Notes: generated from the sequence alone by a model not told the origin. Shown: positions 24,301-36,354, counted from the first letter of the stretch. The stretch: DNA of 64,000 bases from Blastomussa wellsi (GCA_947652115.1 OX393570.1:16122930-16186929); one strand, 5' to 3'. Numbers and translations are program-made.

Positions 24301-26345
24301 TTTTATTTAAAAAATAAATTGGCCATATTTAGTGTTATAATTTTTTAGTACAAACTTCGATCTCATTCTATCAAGAAAGAAAACTGGCGATGGCTGATCG
24401 ACAGAATTTATGTATGTTCAATCAAGAACCTGCTCGCTTGGTTACGAAATTTGGCTTGCTGCACATCAGAATTTCATGATTTACAGGGCAAATTTTCTGA
24501 TGAGACAAACCGGGTATTGAAGGGGTGGATCCAGAAGGGTGATTAGGTGGCTAGCGACCCCCCCTCCCCCCTCCATTTTGGCTTTTCAGCCCAAAAGTAA
24601 CGAAGAAATGCATTTATTTTCTATTTTTGTAACAGGGTAAATCTATTTATCAGCTTTTTATTGGGTGTATCCACCCCCCCCCCCCCCCCCGCAAATATCC
24701 CTAGATCCGCGACTGTGTACCGTCATGTTCGTCGAACTTGAGACCAATTTTTAATTGAGTAGTAGGTATTTTGTTAGCGAAGTTGGAAATATTTTTTAAC
24801 AGAAAAACATTAAATAACTCATTCAGTAGTTTCGTGGGGTATGAGGAATTAGATTACTAAATTATTACAAAAAAATGGTTGCCACTCTAAGTACATAACT
24901 CTCAAATTTCGTGGAGCTTGAGCACCAGTAGTTTTGGGTAATATTATGTCTGGGATCGTTTAGAAACCAGCCTGTATCAGCCAAGATATTTGATTGGCTG
25001 CCTATAGGTAGGTTATGTAAACGGCTTCAGAAATCCTAGTACCAAAAGCTGGTGCCAACTTTCCAAAAAATTTCTGAAAGGAAATAACAATGTTACCTTG
25101 GAAAAAACAGGCTGAGCTTTCTGAGCGATCTTGTACACATCTGATAAAATAAAAATAAACATTGAATTACTTTTTTATGTATACACCTGATTCACAGTTG
25201 AATTTAAAGGTAAAAGCTCGTCGGGTGCCCGGGTCGGGTCGTTAATTTCCCGTCCAATTACTAGACATTGTTGGAGGCGAGCGTTCTTACTTCTGTACCA
25301 TCCGTGCTACCCTCCCCCTTCCCCCCAGTACCCCGATTCGAAGTATTATACACTTATCGGATTCATCCGAGCCCAAGACAAGCTCAATATTTAAATTTTT
25401 GAAATTGTGCTCGACCCACGAAATTTCAACTTCAGGACGATTATTAGCTACTTTTTTTAAGCAAGGCTAAGATATAAAAGAAGTCATTGGATGTCGAATC
25501 TCTACAGAACAGTCATAAGATATTATTTAAAAAGTCCCAAATAACAATTCAATCTCAATTTAGAGAGAGAGTGCGATTATGGCTAAGTGGAAAATAGTAT
25601 ACACGGATTTAGGGGTATTATTCTCCGATTTACCACAAAAGATTTAAATGACGTAAAGTATATGAAATAATTGATAGATGAACTATTTTTAGGTTTCCTC
25701 TCAAATTCAATTTTCGGGCCAATTGACTTGAATGACTTATTTTACCTGGAAAATACGCTGACACAAAAAATAATTTTGATCAGCTTGGATTGGACAAAGT
25801 GTAGCGAGAAATGATTAAGTCTAGCTCAAAATTTCCAATTAGCAGTAAGCATGATGTTAACACTATAACTTACTCGACGGAGTTTGTCCATTCCGTTCAG
25901 CCAGGGGAACGTAGCGTTCATGATCCTTCTGAGAAAGCTATAACGAACTTTAAAGCCGATCCTGTTGCTGCTGTTGCCTAAACGAAAACAAGAAGTATAC
26001 CAATACTTTGCCAAATTGTTTTTCTACTGTCAATGTTATTTTTCACACTGAAATTGGCATGCAAATATAAACTGGTGAGAGTATAACAGAATACAATTGA
26101 AGAGCAATTTTCCCGCGCGCAATAAACTTTCCAAAGCCAAGAAAAAACCATTGTCTCAAGATGAGGTTTTGTTTACATGTATACGGAGAAAGAATTAAGC
26201 TTTATATTTATACCTTAACAGTTCCCAAAACTATAAATCCTTCAATGAAATATCACGAGGTAATTAAAATATCGAATTATAATTCGCTGACCACGCATTA
26301 ACTTGATATTGATCTCTTTACAAATTTTCGCGACCATTTTCATGT

Positions 26346-26475
26346 TAAGCTGGTTGGCGCAGTGGCTTGGTGCGCGCTCACTGGTTCAACTCTCTCCGAA
26401 ATCTCGGGGTGTGTTGACAGGGGTTCAAACCTCCGTCCTGGCACATACGATGACCTTTTTTTCTTTTCCTTTTTA
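26346..26475 (+). mobile_element. tRNA-derived SINE head, copy 2
   Basis: Second copy, with A box TTGGCGCAGTGGCTTGG and B box GGGGTTCAAACCTCC, carried by the same tandem duplication as 24178-24300. Confidence 0.6.
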
Positions 26476-27444
26476 CTTAAAAAATGAATTGGCCATATTT
26501 GGTGTTATAATTTTTTAGTACAAACTTCGATCGCATTCTATCTAGAAAAAACTGACGATGGATGATCGACAGAATTTATATATGTTAAATCAAGAAGCTG
26601 CTCGTTTGGTTACGAACTTTTGCTTGCTGCCCCAGCAGAATTTCATTATTTACAGGGCAACCTGGTATTACAGGGGTGGATCCAGGACAGTGATTAGGTG
26701 GCTAGCAACAACCAACCCCCCCCCCCATTTTGGCTCCTCAGCCCAAAAGTAACGAAGAAATGCATTTATTTTCTATTTTTGTAACAGGGTAAATCTATTT
26801 ATCTGCTTTTTATTGGGTGTATCCACCCCCCCGCAAATATCCCTAGATCCGCGACTGTGTACCGCCATGTTCGTCGAACTTCAGACCAATTTTTAATTGA
26901 GTAGTAGATATTTTGTTAGCGAAGTTGGAAATATTTTTTAGCAGGAAAACATTAAATAACTCATTCAGTAGTTTCTTGGGGTATGAGGAATTAGATTACT
27001 AAATGATTTTTTGGTTGCCACTCCAAGTAACTCTCAAAATTCGTGGGGCTTGAGCACCAGTAGTTTTGGGTAATATTATGTCTGGGATCGTTTAGAAACC
27101 ACCCTGCATAAGCCAAGATATTTAATTGGCTGCCTTTGAAAACCTTTAACCAATACAATCACGTAGGTTATGTAAACGGCTTCAGAAATCCTAGTACCAA
27201 AAGCTGGTGCCAACTTTCCAAAAACTTTCTGAAAAGAAATAACAATGTTACCTTGCAAAAACAGGCTGAGCTTTCTGAGCGATCTTGTACACATCTGATA
27301 ACATAAAAATAAACATTGAATTATTTTTTTATGTATACACCTGATTCACAGTTGTATTTAAAGCTGGAAGCTCGTCGGGTCCCCGGGTCGGGTCGTTAAT
27401 TTCCCGTCCAGTTACTAGTCATTGTTGGAGGCGAGTGTTCTTAC

Positions 27445-27586
27445 TTCTGTACCATCCCTGTACAATCCCTCGATTGAAAGTGTTATACACTTATCGGATT
27501 CATCCGAGCCCAAGACAAGCTCAATATTATTCTCGACAGACGAAATTTCAACTTCAGGACGATTGTTGCCGACTTTTTTAGCAAGG
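27445..27586 (-). CDS. Candidate 142-nt exon Y
   Basis: The minus strand reads acceptor TTTTATATCTTAG, then one base completing a codon and 47 open codons (with RPEVEISSVENN and ELVLGSDESDKCITLSIEG), then donor GTAAGA. Copies near 22525-22690 and 25290-25455 have frame-breaking changes, so only this copy is intact. No family was recognised. Confidence 0.4.
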
Positions 27587-27801
27587 CTAAGATATAAAAG
27601 AGGTCATTGGGTGTCGAATCTCTACAGAACAGTCATAAGCTATTATTTAATAAGTCCCAAATAAAAATTCAATGTCAGTTTAAGGAGAGTAGCACGATTA
27701 TGGCAAAGTGGAGAATATTCTCCGATTTACCACAAAATATTTAAATGACATAAAGATATAAAGTGTATGAAATAATTGTTATATGAACTTAAGATGTAGA
27801 T

Positions 27802-27934
27802 GAAAGTGAGAAATGATCATCGCAGTAAATTTCCAATTAAAGTAATTGGAATAGAGAAGCCCATAATTTTTTCAGGATTCTTTATTCCAATTGCTTAAAT
27901 TGGAAATTCACTGTGATGATCATTTTTCACTTTC
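27802..27934. repeat. Hairpin with ~50-bp arms
   Basis: GAAAGTGAGAAATGATCATC at the left pairs with GATGATCATTTTTCACTTTC at the right, with CCAATTAAAGTAATTGG-like inner pairing. The spacer is ~28 bp. It has the form of a small fold-back MITE. Confidence 0.75.
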
Positions 27935-28984
27935 AAAAGATTAAGAAACCTTGTTATAACTAATGATTCTACGATGTTACCTTTATAAGATCCTTCAAGA
28001 ATCACTCTCCGATTCTGCTAGTCTTTCGATTTTACTATTTTATCATAAGCACAGGCAGGCCAAGCTCTTTATGTGAACAATACAAACAACATGGTTTGTA
28101 TGGAAACCTCTTTATAAATGGAGAGTCGGGAATTAACACACAACAATACATCAACGGTACAAGGTAAGCCTTTTTATTGACAATCTTCACGTATAACTTA
28201 CTCCACGAATCTTTGTCGGAATTCCCATACAAACACTTATAATTTGAAGCCGTTCAAATACAGAGCTTGTGCTACCTGTGCCACAAGGTCTTCAAAAATA
28301 GGTCCGAAATGCGTACATGTGTTGCTTATGAGTTAAATTTTAATAAACACGTTTTTCAGTTACAAACAGTATAGCTTCGGTTAAAACCTTGCCAAAGTTA
28401 TAGACGATCTAAAAACAAATAATCTGAGGCTAGGCTTGCTTGAGACTCACATTTTGTTGCGTTATACTGAAGCGCGACATCCCATATGCGATATTCGGTG
28501 TGAATGATAAAGAGTCTCGTGCAGGCATGCAAGGTATGTCCGATCCGCCTCTTATTATAAACGAGTGATGACAGGCGCTCGACTCTCGTATACAAAGAGC
28601 TAATTAAGAATATAATTCTGATTTAGCCATACTCACATTTTTGTGAGAGACGCCATTAGAAACTGTTTTTTACTATTTTTCTTTTTTTTTTTTGGGGGGG
28701 GGGGAGGGGAGGAGGGGTGGCGGGCTGTATACTATTTTCCGATTTACCCAAAAACGCACTACTCTCAACGGCGTAAAACAATAGGCAGAAATCTGTCTCC
28801 GATCATCATCATCATAATCATCATCATCACACACTTCAACTCAAATTATTAGAGTAGTTCTATTGAGCTAATATCATCGAGAAAGAAAAATACATAAATC
28901 AAATAAATTATTGGAATAAATTAATTAAGCCTAAATAAAATTATAATTAAAACTAACTCTAAAAACAAAAAAAAAAACTAACTC
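27935..28984. other. Noncoding DNA
   Basis: No gene is supported. Simple sequence includes a T11/G-tract region near 28680-28715 and a CAT/CATAAT microsatellite near 28800-28830. Confidence 0.5.
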
Positions 28985-29125
28985 TAAAAAAACACATCGC
29001 ACAATTCCTTGATTCGCTCCGACGAAGGGCTAACGCTCGAAACGTCAGCTCTTGAATCTTTTTACGGTGGCCAATTGACATTTTCAACCCAGTTGATAAA
29101 ACCAAATTATATTGTTATACTTCCA

Positions 29126-29165
<40 letters not shown>

Positions 29166-29180
29166 CTAACTCTGGTTGAT
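28985..29180 (+). mobile_element. Penelope-like terminal fragment A
   Basis: Contains a hammerhead-like hairpin at 29011-29058 followed by TTTTACGGTGGCCAATT, ACCCAGTTGATAAAA and CGACGCAGCACCACAGTTTC. The part after the hairpin recurs at 62617-62735. Assignment to Penelope-like elements is inferred from the ribozyme-like motif and similarity of form to the other fragments; no coding part is attached. Confidence 0.5.
29011..29058 (+). ncRNA. Hammerhead-like ribozyme motif
   Basis: Reads as stem I (GATTC/GAATC plus GCT/AGC), core CCGACGA (one mismatch to CUGANGA), one extra A, stem II GGGC-TAAC-GCTC, GAAAC, then the cleavage-type triplet GTC directly next to stem I. Stem III would be almost absent, as is known for Penelope-element hammerheads. 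The U4-to-C change and the extra base make activity doubtful. Confidence 0.45.
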
Positions 29181-29704
29181 TTCCTTTATCACAGAGTACC
29201 AAAGGAATGGAAAGGAAGCTCACCTGTTTTCTGGGGAAACTGAGGATCATTGCGTTGAACATTGCGGTGAATTAACCTGTGGGAGACAATACAATTATTT
29301 TGAGAAGAGTGTTCTTCTTTTTAATCTTATTTAGTGATAGAAAGCCAATAACGCCAGCTTAAGATCAATTTGTTTAGACCAGCCAAAACAACTTTCAATT
29401 TTTTTTTGTAGAAACAGTCTTTGTTTCTCATATCAATAGTGTCAAGGGACGGAGTGAATTTGCTGAGTGGAACAAACTTCTCAGTTCTTCCACCCATCTC
29501 TCGTTCAGCACATGACCAAACTCCAATTACTTTTCAACGCTAACTTCCCTCAATTTTCAGGCCTCCCATGTATAAGCTTCTTCCACTACCTCCTTACATT
29601 GGTTTGGGGTTGTTGCCCACAAAAGAGCAACTCTGGTATAGGATTAACTACACTCCATTTTGTTGTCGTTTGGAGCAATGGTAAAACAAAAACATAGGTC
29701 CGCA
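29181..29704. other. Noncoding DNA before the 15-bp minisatellite
   Basis: No supported gene, RNA or element. Confidence 0.45.
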
Positions 29705-30288
29705 ATGCGTACATGTGTGGCTCTTTCTTGAGTCTTTGTGGAATCGACGTGGACCGTTGTGGAGTCTTTGTGGAACTTTGTGGAGTCGACGTGGAACATT
29801 GTGGAATCGACGTGAATCTTTGTGGAGTCGGTGGAAGATTCTGGAATCGACGTTGAACTTTGTGGAGTCTTTGTGGAACATGGTGGAAAAGACATGGATC
29901 TTTCTGGAACTTTGTGGAGTTGACGTCGAATATTGTGGGGTCTTTGTGGAATCGACGTGGATCTTTGTGGAATCTTTGTGGAGGATTGTGGAATAGATGT
30001 GGACCTTTGTGGAGTCTTTTTGGAACATTGTGGAATCGACGTGGAACTTTGGGGAGTTTTTGTGGAAGTTGGATGATTGTGTAGTCTTTAAGGAACATTG
30101 TGGAATAGACATGGATCTTTGAAGGCTCTTTCTGGAAGATTGTGGAATCAACGTGGACCTTGGTGAATCTTTGTGGAGTCTTCGAGGAAGATTGTGGAAT
30201 CGACGAAGAACATTTTGGAGTATTTGTGGAGTCGACATAGAACATTGTGGAGTCTTTGTGGAACTTTGTGGAATCGATGTGGAACATT
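29705..30288. repeat. 15-bp-period minisatellite, left part
   Basis: Built from ~15-bp units such as GTGGAATCGACGTGG, AACTTTGTGGAGTC and TTTGTGGAACATT. Because units are multiples of three, several frames stay open on both strands, so the long ORFs here are artefacts. It ends at GAACATT (30282-30288), which reappears at 36769-36775, so this array and the next were one before a LINE inserted. Confidence 0.92.
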
Positions 30289-30574
30289 TTTTTAATATTA
30301 TTCATTTATTGCAAAAGAACAAAAACAAACAATGAGAACTACTTACACTACTTACAAACAACTTCTTACATCACATTAAATACACTACTTACGCGAATTA
30401 TATTATAATACTTAATTTCAGAAGCTGGTTGCACTTAATTTCTCTTAATTTTCTTATATTTATGTATTGTGTATTTTCCTTTGGGACGAAGCTCACGTGC
30501 TCACAATATACGCATACTTATATATAAAATATATATTTTGATATAAATGAGACTAATGTTTTAGAGCAGAGGGC

Positions 30575-31607
30575 TCAGGAGACTTGATTTAGAGAGGATA
30601 GAAAAGGCTTCCATTTTTTGGTGTTACTTGGTGTCTTATTTTCTAGTAAGTGTACATGTTTCAGATGAATCAAGAAGTCGTTTAGATTTGGATAGCGTTC
30701 TTTTAATCGACATATCCAAATATAATGTTTAGCTGTTAGGCAACAAAAATTTATTTGGAGTTTGAAGTTACATCTGCTAGGCTGAAGACCTAAAGCAGTT
30801 TCCATATGTAGATGGTAGTCTGTTGTAAGAATCTGACATGACTGAAGCCATATTTCAAGATTTGCCAAAACATTTTTGTTTTTTCGCATTGCCAGAATAA
30901 GTGCATCAGGTCTTCTTTTTCATTATGGCAAAAGGTGCATTTTTCGTCCTCTCTAATTCCTATTTTTTGCAAAAAGCTATTGGTCGCTATCCGTCTATGT
31001 AAAAATCTAAAGTTAAAATCCATTAGCTTTGAGCCCCTTGTACCTGAGGCAGATATTTGGTAGATTTCCCCCCAATCAAAATTTTTATTTGTTGTGGAGC
31101 CGATATCTTTGTACCACTTCTCTTGACATGATATTGGTTGTTCCCCTTTATCCGATATGAGTTTCTGGTATACAATTCTTGAAGGTTTTTGGCTTTTTAA
31201 ATATGTATTAAAGAGGCTTTTGCACGTTAGCTGAGTTCTTGGAATTTGTCGTTGCAACAGCTTCACTGCAGAGATTATTCCAAAAAAAGTCCATGGTTCA
31301 ACTTGGAGTTCATATTTGTTTTGAAAGCTTTCAAGGGATAAAAAATTATAAGAATTGTCCAATAAATGTTTTACTTGCATTATCCCCTTAGAGAGCCATT
31401 CTTTGCATATTCTGGTGTATTGTATTCCCTGTAAAAAAACCGTTGCTCACATATCTCCCAAGCTCTAAATTAAAGATGACTTTCCATTTGCCACTGTTTT
31501 CTGAATCTAGACATTCTTTGATCCAAGTAGCTTTGAGTGATTTGTTGAAAGAAGCAATATCAATCATTTTGAAACCCCCTTCTGGGTAATCATTAATCAT
31601 GACCGTG
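30575..31607 (-). pseudogene. LINE C-terminal region with zf-RVT Cys/His box
   Basis: Continues the LINE beyond the MITE: GGFKMIDIASFNKSLKATWI, then a region ending in CTFCHNEKEDLMHLFWQC, the CCHC-type zf-RVT box at the C-terminus of L1-like ORF2 proteins. At least two frame breaks separate the pieces. The AT-rich 3-prime UTR runs to about 30289. Confidence 0.82.
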
Positions 31608-32826
31608 CGCTCGATCGGATTTTTGAGTGACGATACCTTTCAACTTTGAGCAGCTAGTGTACCCCCACAAAGTATCCGACCAAAAATCGATGGCTCCAGG
31701 TGCACCAGAGAAAGATCGAAGTTTCAGATGAAGCTCATTTTGTCGTGATCGGAGTTACCATAGCAACGTAGTGACGTCATGCCCCACTTTACTCGAGACC
31801 GAATAACCTGTCATCAAGGGATAATTTTGGAAAACCCTTCCTGGATCTTTAACATGACATACTTTTCTTGAGGTCTACCAAATTTGAAGAATAATTATAA
31901 GAGCGATTTCGAGAAAATTTATGGTGAAGTTTTAAGGTGTTAAAATACAACAAAATCGTATTAGTTCCTGAATGTTATTAACCATTGTCCATTGTCTTGA
32001 ATCTCCGTGCAACTGTACATTTCAATGCGTCTTTAATTCATATATCGTTACATGAATTAATAAGGCATTGAAATTTACAATTGCACGGGGATTCGAGACA
32101 ATGGATAGGTATAATTAGAACCACAAGCGACTAGACCGAAAATAGGCACAATGTTTATCAAAGTTGAGGCTACGAATTGACAGCCTTAGAATGTTTCAAT
32201 GAAGTTGAAACTCCGGGATTATATTAAATATTGGTTAATCTACCTCAACAATAATTTTTCATCTACCGCTTTTCAAATAGCGACCATTTTAATAAATATA
32301 GGGTCAATTTTGACGAAAACGCAAAATAACACTTCACTCCTGTTGATATTCAAGCCAGTGTTTTCAGAAATCGAATGGAACGATTTTGCTGAAATTTTCA
32401 CCAAATGTAATTGGATGCTATTCAATTTACTTCAGACCAAAGTAATCTGACATGAGGCCTGGTGAACAAACGTTTTAATATCATTTCTGGAACTAATACG
32501 ATTTTGTTGTATTTCAACACCTTAAAACTTCGCCATTAATTTTCTCGAAATCTCTCTTATAAAAATTCTTCAACTTTGGCAGACCTCAAGAAAACTATGC
32601 CAGGTCAAAGATCCAGGAAGGGTTTTCCAAAGTTATCTCTTGGTGACAAGTTATTCGGTCTCGAGTAAAGTGGAGCATGACGTCACTTCGTTGCTATGGT
32701 AACTCCGATCACGATAAAACGTATTTCATCTGAAACTTGGATATTTCTCTAGTGAACTTGGAGCAATCGATTTTCTGTCAGATACTCTTTGGCGGTACAC
32801 TAGGTGCTCAAAAATCGGATCGAGCC
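31608..32826. mobile_element. MITE with ~370-bp terminal inverted repeats
   Basis: The left end GCTCGATCGGATTTTTGAG is matched by the inverted right end GCTCGATCCGATTTTTGAG. The arms share GATCGGAGTTACCATAGCAAC-like and TTAAGGTGTT-like blocks. The centre has its own palindrome at about 31987-32104. It interrupts the LINE ORF cleanly. Related ends occur at 17.4-19.7 kb. No transposase; the superfamily is not assigned because the target duplication is unclear. Confidence 0.8.
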
Positions 32827-33326
32827 ACCTTAATTTTATCCCCTTTATCGTTCCATAAAAAAATTGAAAAACGTTTGTTAATCTCTTTGATTGCTTGATG
32901 ATTTGTTTGTAAAGGTGTAGGAATGTAGACCAGTTGAGATGCAACTGGGCTTTTCAAAACTACTATCTTACCTAATAAGGTAAGTCTTCGGAATTCCCAG
33001 CATCCTAAGATAAATTTAATTTTCCTCAGTTTTTCGTTGTAGTTTAAAGAGATTGCCATATCTTTATCCGTAGAGAACCAAACCCCTAGTGCCTTGACGT
33101 TTTTGTTTTTGCATTGAAAATGTTTTTCTGGGCACAGTTTTAGCTGGCAGCTCGTTTTGGAACCTATCCATAGAGCTTCTGTTTTCTTGTCATTCAACCG
33201 GAGACCAGATACTTTGCCAAAATCCTCTATCAAAGTCAGCGATGCTTTAAGAGATTCTTCGGAACCATCTAAGATGAGAATCGTATCATCTGTGTATTGA
33301 CTTAATTTAAATTCATTGTCCTGTAT
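32827..33326 (-). pseudogene. LINE reverse transcriptase, C-terminal part of core
   Basis: Begins with the catalytic box QYTDDTILIL, followed by GLRLNDKKTEALWIGS and LGVWFSTD, typical of the thumb-side part of L1-like reverse transcriptases. It ends at KIKVARSDF, where the MITE interrupts. Upstream motifs of the polymerase core are absent, replaced by element G. Confidence 0.85.
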
Positions 33327-33328
33327 TG

Positions 33329-34267
33329 AAGATCGCGTGGGAATGGCGTACCAAAAAATGCCAAACCATCGGCATCAACTCTTTGAAATATGAACTACAA
33401 GAAGTGCCAGAAATCGCCCAGCAGCGCCAAATATCCGCGCTTTCGACAAAAAACCGCGAGAAAATTCTGGTGGAGCTTCGCTACGCCCGCACAGCCGAGG
33501 AATGGCGACGAGCGCACTGGCAAAGAGAAGAAAAGCGGCGCCAAAAAGAGGAGGAAGCGAGAAGGGCACAAGAAGCAGAAATAGAGGCCGAGATCCAGAG
33601 AAAAATTGAAGCAAAAAGCCGGGAGATTCGCAAAAAAGTCCTTGGCGCTCTGGAGAAGGAGACACAAAAAGTTTCAGAACTTGCGCCAGATAAAACATGG
33701 GCAGCTCTCGGTTTTCGAGGGAAAGAAGACAAATATCGGGTTGTCTTGCAGTCCGGCGAAGAAGCAGCAGTTGCTGTTTGGGCAACAAAGGGTTTGCGAA
33801 AAATCCTCCTGGAGTGCGCGGATTGCTTCTGCAAGGAGGAAGAAGACCGATATGGTCGGCAGCTTTTCTGGCTAGTGTATTTCCCTTGCGTCGGCAAACT
33901 TGGAGGGTTGGTGTTGCAAATCGAGCCTTCGAAAACGTTCCAGAACTGGGAAGGAAAGACAATCGTGTGGAACCCCATCCAGGTGCTGGCCGTCCCAGAC
34001 AAGGGAAGACTTGAGCTCTTGCAGGATCTGGGGGCCAAATGCGAAGAGTACGACACCCACCGCACGGAATTGGCCAGAAAAGAATTCTGGCCAGTACCCG
34101 CGCCTTCAAACAAAGAGACAAAAAAACAACAGACTTGCCGCTGGGGGAGTACATTTATAAGCGTTTCGCCACAAAAGCCTTTCGAAAAGCTTTGCGGACC
34201 ATACTGTTCCTGCTGCCGCTTGGCAAAGATGGAGAGCCGACAACGGACGAAGAAAACGAAGGCTTGA
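33329..34267 (+). pseudogene. Element G, inverted partial copy (C-terminal half)
   Basis: A plus-strand copy of the last ~40% of the element G protein, from the Arg/Glu-rich helix through AALGFRGKEDKYRVVLQ to a C-terminal part absent from the minus copy (IVWNPIQVLAVPDKGRLELL, ARKEFWPVPAP, then, after a frameshift near 34140, LGEYIYKRFATKAFRKALRT). It shows that the complete gene extended ~110 residues past the break of the main copy. It carries a ~20-bp insertion near 33362-33382 compared with the other arm. Confidence 0.65.
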
Positions 34268-34818
34268 TTTGCAACACCAACCCTCCAAGTTTGCTGACGC
34301 AAGGGAAAGACACTAGCCAGAAAAGCTGCCGACTGTATCGGTCTTCTTCCTCCTTGCAGAAGCAATCCGCGCACTTTTTCGCAAACCCTTTGTCGCCCAA
34401 ACAGCAACTGCTGCTTCTTCACTGGACTGCAAGACAACCCGATATTTGTTTTCTTTCCCTCGAAAACCGAGAGCTGCCCATCTTTTGTCTGGGGCGAGTT
34501 CTGAAACTTTTTGTGTCTCCTTCTCCAGAGCGCCAAGGACTTTTGTGAGAATCTCCCGGCTTCGATTTTTCTCTGGATCTCGGCGTACTTTCGCAGGGCC
34601 TCTATTTCCGCTTCTCGTGCCCTTCTCGCTTCCTCCTCTTTTTGGCGCCGCTTTTCTTCTCTTTGCCAGTGCGCTCGTCGCCATTCCTCGGCTGTGCATG
34701 CTGTGAATGTTCTCGCGGTTTCTTGTCGAAAGCGCGGATATTTGGTGCTGCTGGGCGATTTCTCGCACTTCTTGTAGTTCATATTTGGCATTTTTTGGTC
34801 CGCCATTCCCACGCGATC
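33329..34818. repeat. Tail-to-tail inverted duplication within element G
   Basis: 33329-33927 is matched in reverse complement by about 34264-34818, with a ~336-bp spacer holding the gene's 3-prime end. Identity is high but indels exist, so the duplication is not brand new. It makes a large potential hairpin. Confidence 0.85.
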
Positions 34819-36347
34819 TTGTCCACCCGTTTGGGTGGAGCTGCGTAGGCTTTTTGCTTGCGGCAAGGAAGGTGCCGTCGTTCGCGTCTTTCGTGTGACA
34901 GCGGAGCGGCCCAAGCTCCAGCCCTTCGTCGTCAGTGGCCAGGATGTCGACCCGGAAAATCGGGAAAGACCAGAAGCCAAAGTACCCTGCTGCCAACAGT
35001 ACCGCTTTTTCCCACTTGGCCGGATCTTCCACTTTCGCTGGGGTGGGGCACACGTGGACACCCGAGATCTGGCCTGTTTTTGTGTGGCCGCCCCACGCAA
35101 CAAAGATGTGGCCTTGCAGTCTGTCTGCGAGGACGAGGCACTGGTCCAGGTTGGCGGCGAGATTTTGCCATTGCTTGCTGGGCGGTTGCACCATGAAGAG
35201 GTTGCGCTCTTCTTCGTCTTCGTCTTTGGTGACGGAAACCTGCTCCAAGGCTTTCTTGATGCAGGTGGTGGCCTTTTCGTTCGAAAGCTCGCCAAGCGGG
35301 AAGCCGTACAGAGAGACTTCGATTCGCGTGCATCTGCAGGCTTACATGTCCCGGTGGAAGAATGTTTGGCAGAGGCGCTGGTTGGGGGCAGTCGGCGTAT
35401 TCCGCCAGGTGGCCACCGATGGGTTCGCGGATCTCTCCTGCCTCGAAGTTCGACACGACTTTGTTGTATACCTTTGTGCGGGTTGTCCGCCCTTCTGGCG
35501 TGGTGGCGATCCAGGTGCAGACGTGCTCCCCGACGCTGGCTGTGTTTTCCAGGATTCTCGGAGCACCCCGCTGATAGCTGCAGAAATCCCCCTGCCGTAG
35601 ACGCCATACCCGTTGCCCCCAACCAGGCATCTTTCGAAAACCAGTAGCACCTTGTGCAGCCCCTCCAGAGGGACTTCGGAAACGTTGCATTTCGCCACGA
35701 AGTACCCCGCGATCTCTTTCCCTGGATGGATTGCTTGCCAGCTTCTTTTTGCCCTGTAGAAGGTGTCTTCCTCGATTCTTGCGATGGTTGCACGGATTGT
35801 GCTGCTCCCCGCTTTTCCAAATGCTACCGTGTGCACGATGGCCGTTGGAATGCCCCGTTTTCCCAGGGCTGTTTCAATGGCGTTTACAATTCTTGCCACG
35901 ACAAGTTTTGCCGACCCGTCTTTCCCGCTTGTGCACAACAGGCTTCCTTTCCGAAAAAAACACTCCTCTCGACAGAGATAGCCAAACACGTAGATATCAT
36001 CCACGAACGGGGGGAGGCCAGCCAAAGGGCGCAGATTCATTCGACCGAGGTTCCCTGCCAGGTAGTTGACCTTCGCGAAGGCGGACACTAGGTTGCTTTC
36101 GTACGCGTTTTCCAGAAGAAGGTGGGCTGCAACAGCTTTTTTGCTCCGCAGACCCATGCTTTCGAAGGTTTGTTTTGTCGCCACTTCCTACGACCACGGG
36201 GCTGCTCTTTCTGCTTTTGGCTCTGCGAATGCTGCCGCAAACTCTTCCAGTGCCGCGTCGTTGATGTTCGTTTCTTCCGTGTCCTTGATGTTCGTTGCTG
36301 CAAACTCTTCCGGTTCAGAATCGTTAGTGTGTGTTTTGTTTTTCCAT
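34264..36347 (-). pseudogene. Element G gene: large unrecognised protein, possible replication initiator, main copy
   Basis: GC-rich coding DNA inside an AT-rich LINE. It starts with an acidic N-terminus (EPEEFAATNIKDTEE...), then a long globular region (VNYLAGNLGRMNLRPLAG, IATTPEGRTTRTKVYNKVV, then TRIEVSLYGFPLGELS). A second domain follows (QPPSKQWQNLAANLDQCLVL, HIFVAWGGHTKTGQISGV), then an Arg/Glu-rich helix and a C-terminal domain (AALGFRGKENKYRVVLQ). The KVYNK...TRIEV pattern resembles plasmid/phage Rep_trans-type initiators, but this is only a motif impression. Breaks: TAG near 36195, TAA at 35342-35344, paired frameshifts near 35570 and 35400 and in the Arg/Glu-rich stretch. The 3-prime end is lost at the inverted repeat. 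Confidence 0.6.
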
Positions 36348-36354
36348 AATTAAC

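Larger units (their letters stand above)
22296..27790. repeat. Nested tandem duplication, three partial copies
   Basis: The block starting AAATTTCTGAAAGGAAATAA occurs at 22296, about 25061 and (diverged) about 27213. The following sequence is repeated in order: exon D, exon Y region, exon X, then SINE. The first unit is longer because it holds the 10-bp minisatellite and an extra copy of the exon X region. These duplications explain the repeated small ORFs. Confidence 0.8.

Noticed and set aside
34835..35647. Plus-strand ORFs of 220-270 codons
   Set aside because: Antisense shadows of the GC-rich element G gene.
33481..35820. A 779-codon minus-strand ORF
   Set aside because: It lies in a shifted frame across both element G arms and is mostly out-of-frame sequence; the motifs cited for element G lie in another frame.
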